NCBI RefSeq assembly: GCF_002564105.1
Contig: NZ_PDBX01000001.1
Coordinates: forward strand, 4,278,001-4,342,000
DNA length: 64,000 bases
Direction: 5' to 3'
Source of the DNA: Collimonas sp. PA-H2
GTDB lineage: Bacteria > Pseudomonadota > Gammaproteobacteria > Burkholderiales > Burkholderiaceae_D
The position numbers and the translations under genes were made by a program. Positions 56,552 through 64,000 of the stretch are shown one piece after another. Every line of letters starts with the position of its first letter. Position 1 is the first letter of the stretch. The notes beneath the pieces were generated by a model that did no database searches, had not been told where the DNA came from, and was given only the letters and a program-made list of their open reading frames with translations.

Positions 56552-57486
56552 GAATCTAGCTGCCGGGATCTGCCGCCGATGGAAAATTCCGGTTTCTCGA
56601 TTTTCATCGCAAACGGCAACGCCATCAGATCGTCCAGCGCGCACGCCAGTTTGACCCGGCCGACCGCCGACATCGGCGTCATCGGCAAGCGCAGCTCATC
56701 CTGGATGTGGCCTTGCAACGCCAGCGCGGCTTTCACCGGCGCCGGGTTGGGTTCTGAAAACAGCAGCTGGATCACCGGCAGCAGCTGCTTGAACAGTGTG
56801 CGCGCACGCTCGATCTGACCGGCCCGCACCAGTTCGAACAGGCGCACGAACAGATCCGGCCGGATATGCGCGGCAGCGGAAATCGCGCCATGCGCGCCCA
56901 GGCAGAGCGTGTTGAACAGCAGGGCGTCGTCGCCGCACAGGATTTTCAGATTGCTGTGATGGACCAGCTCCATGGTTTGCGCCAGACTGCCGCCGCATTC
57001 CTTGATGGCGACGATGTTCGCCAGGCGCTCCAGCGCGATCACCGTGGCCGGTTCGATGTTGACGCCAGTGCGGGCAGGGATGTTGTACAGCACGACCGGG
57101 TTGTGCGCGGCGGCGGCGACGGCTTCGAAGTGCAGCCGTATGCCTTCCTGCGACGGCCTTACGTACGACGGCGCCGAGACCAGGAAGCCGGCTGGCTGCA
57201 GGGTGTTCAGATGGCTGATCTTTTCAGCGACGGCGCGGGTATCGCTGCCGCCTATGCCCATCAGCACCGGGCAGCGGCCTTGCACTGCTTCCATGACGCC
57301 GCACAGCAGCTTGTCTTGTTCATGCTCATTCAGGGTGGCCGCTTCGCCGGTGGTGCCGCATACTACCAGCCCGTGTATGCCTGCGCCGGACAGGCTCAAT
57401 GCCAGTTGCTGGGCGCCATGAAGATCCAGCTTGCCCTGGCGGAAAGGCGTGACTAGAGGAACCCAGATACCTTCAAAGGTGGTCAT
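56548..57486 (-). CDS. dapA: Dihydrodipicolinate synthase-family protein (DapA paralogue)
   Basis: 312 residues of the DHDPS/NAL aldolase family: WVPLVTPFRQGKLD, GLVVCGTTGEAATLNEHEQ, catalytic Tyr in VVLYNIPARTGVNIEP and Schiff-base Lys in VAIKECGGSL. GTTGE is the classical DapA motif, so lysine biosynthesis (pyruvate plus aspartate semialdehyde) is the first guess; another aldolase activity is possible as a housekeeping dapA may exist elsewhere. Coupled to the ParA-like gene. Confidence 0.85.
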   Translation of the reverse strand: MTTFEGIWVPLVTPFRQGKLDLHGAQQLALSLSGAGIHGLVVCGTTGEAATLNEHEQDKLLCGVMEAVQGRCPVLMGIGGSDTRAVAEKISHLNTLQPAGFLVSAPSYVRPSQEGIRLHFEAVAAAAHNPVVLYNIPARTGVNIEPATVIALERLANIVAIKECGGSLAQTMELVHHSNLKILCGDDALLFNTLCLGAHGAISAAAHIRPDLFVRLFELVRAGQIERARTLFKQLLPVIQLLFSEPNPAPVKAALALQGHIQDELRLPMTPMSAVGRVKLACALDDLMALPFAMKIEKPEFSIGGRSRQLDS

Positions 57487-57558
57487 GATGTTCTGATTTC
57501 AGTAAGGGTTGAGAATGTTTGCCGCAGAATTTTGTCGTAATAAGACGCGCAACGGCGC

Positions 57559-57789
57559 TTATGCCGGCAGCATGGGAGTGATACGGCCGAATTCGGCTTG
57601 CGGCAGGGCGCGCATGATGTTGCCGATGACGGAGTCTATCGATTGCTTGTTCAGGCACAGCCAGAATTTCATCTTGCTGGCGTGGTCCACCGGTTTGACG
57701 CGCATGTAGACCATGAGGTCGCCGCAGGTGCTGACGATCACCCGGCGCAATTCAGATACCGACGCCGCATCGACAGTGATGAGCATCAT
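57559..57789 (-). CDS. Small conserved-looking protein, possibly ACT-like
   Basis: 76 residues from the start MMLITVDAASVSELRRVIVS (alternating strand-helix-strand, then WLCLNKQSIDSVIGNIMRALPQAEFGRIT). The pattern is reminiscent of ACT domains that bind amino acids, but this is inferred only from secondary-structure look. The frame is open to 57924; the N-terminal extension seems random. It lies 70 bases upstream of dapA. Confidence 0.6.
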   Translation of the reverse strand: MMLITVDAASVSELRRVIVSTCGDLMVYMRVKPVDHASKMKFWLCLNKQSIDSVIGNIMRALPQAEFGRITPMLPA

Positions 57790-58056
57790 GAAATCTTTTT
57801 GCGTGGGGAGATGTTTGTGACGGCGGAGCGGGAAAGGCAAGACGGCTGCCTGCATTTTTTTTGATACTGCTTCCGGAAGCAATGAGAAATGCCATGTCGA
57901 TGCTGCTGAAATTACCTGATTCATAGAAGGATTCTACTGGTCGTTTTGGTAGTTACAGATTAGCAGCGGCTACGTAAAGATTCTCTAAAAAGGGATGCCG
58001 CCGCTGTAAACGCGGCGTAAAAATTGAAAGCATCTGTTTATTTCGGCAGAAGGAAA

Positions 58057-58857
58057 TCAATCTGCCTTTTCAGAGAGATATTTGCTCGGCGAGACACCCA
58101 GTGCGCGGCGGAACATGGCGATGAAGGCGCTCAGGCTGTCATAGCCCAGCTCAAGCGCGATGCTGGTCACCGGCTTTCCGGCGGCCAGCAGTTCCAGTGC
58201 GCGCAGCAGCCTGGCGCGCTGGCGCCACTCGGACAAGGGCATGCCGGTTTCGGCGGCGAAGCGGCGCGTCAGTGTGCGCGGCGCGATGGCTGCCCATTGC
58301 GCCCATTGCAGCAGGGTGCGGTTGTCGGCGGGATCGTCGGCGATAGCCTGGGCGATTTTTTTCAGGCGGCGTTCCGTCGGCAGCGGCAGCGCCAGTTTCT
58401 CGCCGGGCAGGGCGACGATCTCATCGAGGATCACCGCCAGCACGCGTGCTTGCGCAGCTTCAAGCTGGAGCGCCGCGGACCAGCCGGCCGCGCGCAGCAC
58501 GGCGGCGCGCAACAGGGCGGAAACCTGGATCACCAGGGCGCGCGCCGGCAACTGAACCTGCGCGGCAGCTACATACACGCTCCAGCCGTCGAAGGGGCCG
58601 TGCGAGCGCAGGCTGTGCGGATGGCCGGGCGGCACCCAGATCGCATGGCTGGGCGGCACCACCAGCCGTTCCTGGTCGGTGTCTATGGTGAGCAGGCCGC
58701 TGTTGGCGGCGATCAGCTGGCCGCGCGTGTGGCTATGGCGCGGCGTAGCGCGGAAGTCATCGCTGCGGCAGGTCACCGCAATGACGCTAGGCCCGTCCTG
58801 CGCGTTGCTGCGGGCGGCGTCCAACAAGGGCTGTGGATTGGCGTGCATGCGACACAT
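58057..58857 (-). CDS. AraC-family regulator
   Basis: 266 residues: N-terminal cupin (HSHTRGQLIAANSGLLTIDT, VPPSHAIWVPPGHPHSLRSHG) and C-terminal double HTH (WAAIAPRTLTRRFAAETGMPLSEWRQRARLLRAL, IALELGYDSLSAFIAMFRRALGVSPSKYL). Divergent from the small gene at 58932, 74 bp away, probably its target. Start may be three codons downstream (58848). Confidence 0.92.
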   Translation of the reverse strand: MCRMHANPQPLLDAARSNAQDGPSVIAVTCRSDDFRATPRHSHTRGQLIAANSGLLTIDTDQERLVVPPSHAIWVPPGHPHSLRSHGPFDGWSVYVAAAQVQLPARALVIQVSALLRAAVLRAAGWSAALQLEAAQARVLAVILDEIVALPGEKLALPLPTERRLKKIAQAIADDPADNRTLLQWAQWAAIAPRTLTRRFAAETGMPLSEWRQRARLLRALELLAAGKPVTSIALELGYDSLSAFIAMFRRALGVSPSKYLSEKAD

Positions 58858-58931
58858 TATGGCTTAACCCCGCAAGCCGCGCCAGCAAAGGGCTCGCATA
58901 CTGAAGGCTCTCTCCTAATAGAAAGCACATC

Positions 58932-59186
58932 ATGCGCGCACAAGACTTACTCCCCGATCAGCTCGACAGCCGTGAATTCAATGGCGCCGTCGTGCGCAAA
59001 GGCACGGTCGGGGCCTTCCTGGCCAACGCCAGGGTTTTTCTCGATCCGGCTGCTTCAGCCGCGGACCGGCAGGAAGCCGAAGTCCATATGACCGAAGCGA
59101 TAGCCGCACTCGATGCGCTTGGCGTCTTCACTCTGTTCGAGATCCGCGACCCGGCTTTGCGCGCTTTTGTGGCGCAGCGGCGCTAG
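58932..59186 (+). CDS. Small conserved hypothetical protein
   Basis: 84 residues: SREFNGAVVRKGTVGAFLANARVFL and MTEAIAALDALGVFTLFEIRDPALRAFV. I believe it belongs to a family of about 80-100 residues with unknown function (similar to DUF7709-type proteins), but this is from memory only. Its 3' end overlaps the convergent LysR gene by 59 bases. It is divergent from the AraC regulator. Confidence 0.72.
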   Translation: MRAQDLLPDQLDSREFNGAVVRKGTVGAFLANARVFLDPAASAADRQEAEVHMTEAIAALDALGVFTLFEIRDPALRAFVAQRR

Positions 59187-60072
59187 CGGCTGGCACGCTG
59201 GCGTGCAGGAAATCGACAAACACGCGCAAGCGCGGCAGCATGTGGCGGCTGGATGGCCATAGCACCGAGAAGCTGCCGTGGCTGATTGCGTAGTCGTCCA
59301 GCACCGTACGCAGGCGGCCGTCGGCCAGCGCTTCCTGCACCACGAACGAGGGCAGGTAAGCCAGGCCGAGGCCATTGATGGCGGCCGCCAGCAAGGCTTC
59401 GATGTTGTTGCAGGTCAGGGTTGCCGGCAGCCTTAGCTCGGGCGCGTCGTGTTCGCTGCGCAGGACCCAGTCCTGCAGCTTGCTGCTGGAGAGGAATTTA
59501 TAGCGCAGGCAGGCGTGCCGCAGCAGGTCTTGCGGCCGTTGCGGCTGGCCCCGGCGGTGCAGATAGCCGGGGGCGGCGCAGATCATGAAGCTGTACGGCC
59601 ACAGCGTACGCGCCAGCAGGCGCGAGTCGGCCAGGCTGCCGCTGCGGATCACGGCGTCGAATCCTTCTTCGATGACATCCACCATGCGGTCGCTGAAGTC
59701 GAGGTCGAGTTCGACTTCCGGATAGGTTTGCATGAAGGCCGACAGCTGCTTGCTGAGCAGCCGGTAGCCGATCGCAGGCAAGCTGATCTTGAGGCGTCCG
59801 CGCGGCGCTTCGGTGGACTTCAGCAATTCGTTTTGCGCGTCTTCGATATCGTCCAGGATGCCGCGGCAGCGCTCGAAAAACAGCGCCCCTTCATCGGTCA
59901 GCCGGATTTGCCGTGTGCTGCGATGAAACAGGCGCACGCCCAGTTTAGCCTCCAGCCGCGCAATGCTCTTGCCGATCGCCGAAGCCGACACGCCGAGCTG
60001 GCGGCCGGCCGCCACGAAGCTGCTGGTTTCGGCGGCCTGCACAAAGGCGGCCAGGCCGCTCAGGCTATCCAT
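59128..60072 (-). CDS. LysR-family regulator, divergent from the broken exporter
   Basis: 314 residues: HTH in SGLAAFVQAAETSSFVAAGRQLGVSASAIGKSIARLE and an effector domain with LLSKQLSAFMQTYPEVELDLDF. The C-terminal tail after FLHASV is Ala/Lys/Arg-rich and overlaps the convergent small gene. Probable control of the MFS gene 112 bp upstream. Confidence 0.92.
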   Translation of the reverse strand: MDSLSGLAAFVQAAETSSFVAAGRQLGVSASAIGKSIARLEAKLGVRLFHRSTRQIRLTDEGALFFERCRGILDDIEDAQNELLKSTEAPRGRLKISLPAIGYRLLSKQLSAFMQTYPEVELDLDFSDRMVDVIEEGFDAVIRSGSLADSRLLARTLWPYSFMICAAPGYLHRRGQPQRPQDLLRHACLRYKFLSSSKLQDWVLRSEHDAPELRLPATLTCNNIEALLAAAINGLGLAYLPSFVVQEALADGRLRTVLDDYAISHGSFSVLWPSSRHMLPRLRVFVDFLHASVPAASAAAPQKRAKPGRGSRTE

Positions 60073-60097
60073 GCAGGTTCTCCATTGAGGATATTTT

Positions 60098-60114
60098 GTC
60101 CGTATATAGCGGAC
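60098..60114. promoter_or_regulatory. Operator-like palindrome between LysR and MFS genes
   Basis: GTCCG-TATATAG-CGGAC inverted repeat in the divergent gap (60073-60184), the usual place of a LysR binding site. Confidence 0.5.
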
Positions 60115-60184
60115 ATTTTAGTGATTTAAACATGATTAAAGCCACTATATCATTCAAATCACTAGCTCTGAAAAGGAAGCCGCC

Positions 60185-61746
60185 ATGCGCAATACCCTGA
60201 ACTCCAGCGATATTCGACCCCCGCTACAGCGATTTCTGGTGCTGGGCGCAGTCTGCCTGGCTGCACTGGTGATGCCGCTCAGTTTTACCGGTCCGGCGGT
60301 AGCGATGCCGGCGATCGCCAAGGCGCTGGGCGGCAGTCCGATCGCCCTCAACTGGATCACCAATGCCTTCATGCTGACGTTCGGCAGCTGCCTGATGGCG
60401 GCCGGCGCGCTGGCCGACAGTTATGGCCGCAAGCGTTTGTTCGTCGTCGGCATTGCCGCGTTTGCCTTGAGTTCGCTGGCGCTGGCATGGGCTCCGGACA
60501 TCCTCTGGCTGGATCTGTTGCGGGCGCTGCAGGGCGTGGCCGGCGCTGCTGCTTTTTCGGGCGGCGTGGCGACCCTGGCGCAAGAGTTCGACGGCCACGC
60601 CCGCACCCGCGCTTTCAGTTTGCTCGGCACCACTTTTGGCGTCGGCCTGGCGTTCGGGCCGGTGCTGGCCGGCGCCCTGGTTGAACACTTCGGCTGGCGT
60701 TCCGTCTTCCTCGGCGTGGCCGCGCTCGCCGCGCTGGCGCTGGCGGCGGGCCTGCGTTGCATCAGGGAGTCGCGCGATCCCGGCGCCAGCGGACTGGACT
60801 GGCCGGGCGCCATCAGCTTTACCGCCGCCCTGAGCTTGTTTACCTACGGCGTGTTGCGTATCCCGGAAGGCGGCTGGAACAGCCGGCCGACCTTGCTGCT
60901 GGGCGGCTCGCTGTTGTTGCTGGCCGCCTTTGCCGTGATCGAAAAGCGGGTGCGGCGGCCGATGCTGGATCTGTCGCTGTTACGCTACCCGCGCTTCGTC
61001 GGCGTCCAGTTCTTGGCGGCCGCTCCTGCCTATTCCTATGTGGTGCTGCTGGTGCTGCTGCCGATGCGTTTCATCGGCATTGAAGGCTACAGCGCGATGC
61101 AGGCGGGCAGATGATGATGGCGCTGTCGGCGCCGATGCTGGTGCTGCCGTTTATCGCCGGCATGCTGACGCGTTGGATTTCCGCCGGCGTGATCTGCGGC
61201 GCCGGTTTGCTGGTCTGCGCTGCCGGCCTGCTGTGGCTGGCGCAGATCGGTCCAGGGGAGGCGCCGGCTTCACTGTTGCTGCCGATGCTGACCATAGGGC
61301 TCGGCATCAGCCTGCCATGGGGTTTGATGGACGGCCTGGCGGTCAGCGTCGTGCCGAAGGAACGGGCCGGCATGGCTACCGGCATCTTCAGCACCACACG
61401 GGTAGCGGGCGAGGGCGTGGCGCTGGCCATCGTCGCGGCCGTCCTCGCGGCGCTGGTGCAATCACGCCTGCACGGCTTGCTGCCATCCGCGCCGCTGCAG
61501 ATGGCGGAAGCGGCGCAACGGCTGGCGATGGGCGATATGCCGCAGGCCTTGCAATTGCTGCCGCAAGCCAGCCCGGTTCTATTGGTGCAGGGCTATGGCG
61601 ATGCCTTCCATATCCTGCTGTACATCCTGGCCGGGATCACGCTACTGTCGGCGGCGATGGTGTTCGGCTTTCTCAGCCAACCGCACATGCCGGCGGCTGG
61701 CCACCTGGTCGATGCGCTCGATGCAGACGAAGCCGAGGCCGCCTGA
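60185..61746 (+). pseudogene. MFS multidrug exporter of the DHA2 (EmrB/QacA) type, frameshifted
   Basis: Residues 1-309 (to 61114) are the first part of a 14-helix DHA2 transporter: LMAAGALADSYGRKRLFVVG (MFS signature), LLRALQGVAGAAAFSGG, GTTFGVGLAFGPVLAGALVEHFGWRSVF. At 61108-61116 the frame stops (MQAGR then TGA), and the next frame continues with MMMALSAPMLVLPFIAGMLT to 61746. Where QAGL-MMMAL is expected, GCGGGC-AG-ATGATG shows one base too few. One frameshift, real or sequencing error, so the gene is probably broken. GGAAG precedes the start. Confidence 0.85.
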
Positions 61747-61757
61747 TGCTCAGCCGC

Positions 61758-62456
61758 TCATTGCGGCGCCGGCAAGCACTGGCGGATGCCGCTGGCGATG
61801 GCGTCGGCGGCGCGCTCGGCAAACTGCCGGGTAGCGAGGCGCGCTTCCTCGTCAGGATTGGCGAGCACGCCGATCTCCATCAGCAGCGCCGGCGATTCAG
61901 CGGTTTTCAACACCACCAGGTCGTCAAAGCGGTGTATTCCCAGGGTGCGGTCGATCAAGGGCCGGTTTTCACCGGGAATCGGGGTGGCGTGGTACAGCGA
62001 GGGATGCTCGCCAATCGCCAGCATATTGCGGCTGATGTCTTTGGCGCAGTCCAGGCTGCGCCCGTAGTACGGCTTGCTGGCGGAAACGAATAGCGCATAG
62101 CCGGAAAACTCACGGCTCCTGCCGGCGTCCAGCCAGGCTTGCTGCATCGAGTCATGGTGGATGGAGATGAACAGCGCGGCGCCGCTGCTGTCTTTGGTGC
62201 GCGCTTGCAGCGAAGCTGGGGAACCGGCCGCGGCGACATCGGTCACGCTCACGCCCTTGGCGCGCAAAGCCTTGACCAGGGCGATGGCCAGTTGCCGGTT
62301 GAGGTCGAATTCACGCTTGCCGGCGGGGCCGATGGCGCCGGGTTTTTCAGTGGTATGGCCGGTGTCGACCACTACCTGCTGTGCGTTGCAGATGGCGCTC
62401 AGCAGATACAGGCAAGCCGGCAACAGCAGCTGCCGGCGCAGATGGGCAAGCGTCAT
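61758..62456 (-). CDS. N-acetylmuramoyl-L-alanine amidase (Amidase_3)
   Basis: 232 residues with a signal peptide (LLLPACLYLLSAICNA) and the zinc amidase motifs VVVDTGHTTEKPGA (first His), GKREFDLNRQLAIAL (Glu), FISIHHDSMQQAW (His) and LLMEIGVLANPDEEARL (catalytic Glu). It cuts the peptide from peptidoglycan glycan chains in the periplasm. The ATG overlaps the stop of the LysR gene by four bases; the open frame upstream is a shadow. Confidence 0.92.
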   Translation of the reverse strand: MTLAHLRRQLLLPACLYLLSAICNAQQVVVDTGHTTEKPGAIGPAGKREFDLNRQLAIALVKALRAKGVSVTDVAAAGSPASLQARTKDSSGAALFISIHHDSMQQAWLDAGRSREFSGYALFVSASKPYYGRSLDCAKDISRNMLAIGEHPSLYHATPIPGENRPLIDRTLGIHRFDDLVVLKTAESPALLMEIGVLANPDEEARLATRQFAERAADAIASGIRQCLPAPQ

Positions 62457-63406
62457 GTGCTGATCGCCAGCCGCGGCCGTTCCGCCTGCTTCAAGTCTGC
62501 TGCCAGATGCTGCACAAGATAATCGATGAACACCCGCATCTTGGGCGCCAGATAGCGCGTCGGCAGATATTGTATGTAGGCCGTGCCCTGGTAGGCGGAG
62601 ACGAATTCCCATTCGCTCAGCAGTACTTTCACCAGGCCTTGTTCGATCGCGCTGCGCGCCGTGAAGTAGGGCAGGCAGGCGATCCCCAGGTGTTGCAGCA
62701 CGCCTTGCAGCCGCGCTTCACTGTGGTTGACGACGTAGCGGCCGCTGATCTTGACGATGGTGGCTTCGCCCTTGCGCAGGAAGCGCCAGTCGGCGTCGCC
62801 CGGGGTTTCTCCCAGCGACAGGCAACTGTGGCCGCACAAGTCTTGCGGCTGGCGCGGCGTGCCATGCCGCGCCAGGTATTCGGGGGTCGCGCACAGCACC
62901 TGCGCCACCGACATCAGTGGCCGCGCCGCCAGTCCTTCAACCGGATTGCGGGTGATCTGGATCACCAGGTCGGCATCGTCGTCGAGCAGGTTCAGCTGGC
63001 GATCGTTGAGGATCAATTGCATATCGACTTGCGGATATTTTTCCAGGAACCCTGGCACCAGAGGCGCCACTACCGCCTTGCCGAATGCCTTCGGCATGCC
63101 GACCCGCAGCAGGCCGCGCGGCACCGCCACGAATTTATCGGCGGCCTCCATCGCCGCCTTGGCGGCGTTGACCATTTCCTGGCAGCGCTGGAAAGCTTCG
63201 TTGCCGGATTCGCTCAGGCGCAGCTTGCGCGTGGTGCGCTCCAGCAACCTGACCGCCAGGGCCTGTTCCAGCCGTGACACCTGGCGGCTGACAGCCGACG
63301 GCGTCATGCCCAGCTCCGACGCCGCGGCAGAGAAACTGCCGGTTTCCACCACGCGCACGAACACCGCCATATCCGGCATCAACTTGATGTATCGATGATT
63401 GCTCAT
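62453..63406 (-). CDS. LysR-family regulator coupled to the amidase gene
   Basis: 317 residues: HTH in MPDMAVFVRVVETGSFSAAASELGMTPSAVSRQVSRLEQ and effector domain (LLRVGMPKAFGKAVVAPLVP). It overlaps the amidase start by four bases. The divergent EamA gene begins at 63625; it may be the target. Confidence 0.92.
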   Translation of the reverse strand: MSNHRYIKLMPDMAVFVRVVETGSFSAAASELGMTPSAVSRQVSRLEQALAVRLLERTTRKLRLSESGNEAFQRCQEMVNAAKAAMEAADKFVAVPRGLLRVGMPKAFGKAVVAPLVPGFLEKYPQVDMQLILNDRQLNLLDDDADLVIQITRNPVEGLAARPLMSVAQVLCATPEYLARHGTPRQPQDLCGHSCLSLGETPGDADWRFLRKGEATIVKISGRYVVNHSEARLQGVLQHLGIACLPYFTARSAIEQGLVKVLLSEWEFVSAYQGTAYIQYLPTRYLAPKMRVFIDYLVQHLAADLKQAERPRLAIST

Positions 63407-63624
63407 TTATTCCCGTTGGGTACAAGTGTTGTTCCGAGCCGATAGATTATCGTATTTACCCAAGTAAAACATAATAAGCGCTCGCGCAGAGTACGCGGAT
63501 TATTCTCCTGACTTGCCGTTTTATCCTAGGCGATTTGCCTGTGGTTCCGTCCAGCCCCCACGCCGGACGGAACTTTTTTTCCACCGATCGCACCGGCCGC
63601 CGCCGACGGCCCCAGCCAGAGTAA

Positions 63625-64000
63625 ATGCAATTGCCGACATCCTCTCCCGCCTCGCCAACGAAGAAAATCTGGATCGCCGACTTGCTGCTGTTGCTGGTCG
63701 CAGTGGTCTGGGGCAGCAGTTACGGCGTTGCCAAACAGGCCCTGGGGTTTTATCCGGTGCTGGGCCTGCTGGCGCTACGCTTCGGCATGACGTTTCTGCT
63801 ATTGCTGCCCAGCCTGCGTCAGCTGAGGCAGCCGCACGGCAGGGCGGCCTTACGCGCGGGATTGCCGTTAGGCGCGATCTTGCTTGCGATATTGACATGC
63901 GAAACCTTTGGCATAGCGCTGACCAAGGCGTCCAATGCGGCTTTCCTGATCAGCCTGTGTGTCGTATTTACGCCACTTGTCGAATGGCTGGTGATGGCGC
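63625..64000 (+). CDS. EamA/DMT-family transporter (3' end outside the window)
   Basis: From ATG 63625, 125 residues are visible and the frame runs out of the window: TKKIWIADLLLLLVAVVWGSSYGVAKQAL, PVLGLLALRFGMTFLLLLP and CETFGIALTKASNAAFLISL, the start of an EamA transporter (WGSSY and ALRF motifs). Divergent from the LysR gene at 62453. Confidence 0.9.
   Translation, partial: MQLPTSSPASPTKKIWIADLLLLLVAVVWGSSYGVAKQALGFYPVLGLLALRFGMTFLLLLPSLRQLRQPHGRAALRAGLPLGAILLAILTCETFGIALTKASNAAFLISLCVVFTPLVEWLVMA

Overview
The window looks like a chromosomal segment of a betaproteobacterium of the Oxalobacteraceae type (Collimonas, Herbaspirillum or Janthinobacterium-like). This rests on high GC content, the order recO-pdxJ-acpS-nagZ-uvrC-pgsA followed by tRNA-Gly/tRNA-Cys, the urt-ure cluster, and the style of the protein families. 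The genus is an inference; no database was searched.

Layout. 1-7.3 kb is a conserved housekeeping block: recO (cut by the window edge), benE, pdxJ, acpS, nagZ, uvrC, pgsA. 7.3-15.4 kb is a tRNA array (Gly, Cys, Gly, Gly plus two decayed tRNA copies) opened up by about 6.5 kb that carries a ruined alpha/beta-hydrolase gene and a four-gene chaperone-usher fimbrial operon on the minus strand. The array is followed by five tandem 134-bp units that look like a repeated structured small RNA with an anti-Shine-Dalgarno-like segment. 15.4-18.7 kb holds a DUF2199 gene pair and monomeric isocitrate dehydrogenase. 19-26.5 kb is a type VI secretion cassette on the minus strand: vgrG, a Tle4-like lipase effector, its Tli4-like immunity gene, a PAAR tip gene and a multi-zinc-ribbon gene with an internal amber codon.

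26.8-41.8 kb is a metabolic and regulatory patchwork: two pirins, LysR, Lrp and TetR regulators paired with transporters or oxidoreductases, a DUF1326-DUF2182-EamA operon, a cysteine-less glutaredoxin-like protein, and small secreted proteins. 41.9-54.6 kb is one large urea system read on the minus strand: urtABCDE (urea ABC importer) followed by ureDABCEFG and a HupE/UreJ protein. Upstream of urtA there is a sigma-54 -24/-12 promoter with an NtrC-type site, so the sequence itself suggests nitrogen control. Clusters of palindromic repeats sit between urtA and urtB and between urtD and urtE. 54.7-64 kb has chaA, a dapA paralogue overlapping a ParA-like gene whose Walker A motif is lost, several LysR/AraC regulators, a frameshifted MFS exporter, an amidase and the start of an EamA transporter.

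The most unusual signals are the 134-bp RNA-like tandem array (covarying stems, anti-SD mimic), the REP-like palindrome family whose outer arms are constant while inner arms differ but still pair, and the tRNA array that has been split and partly decayed.
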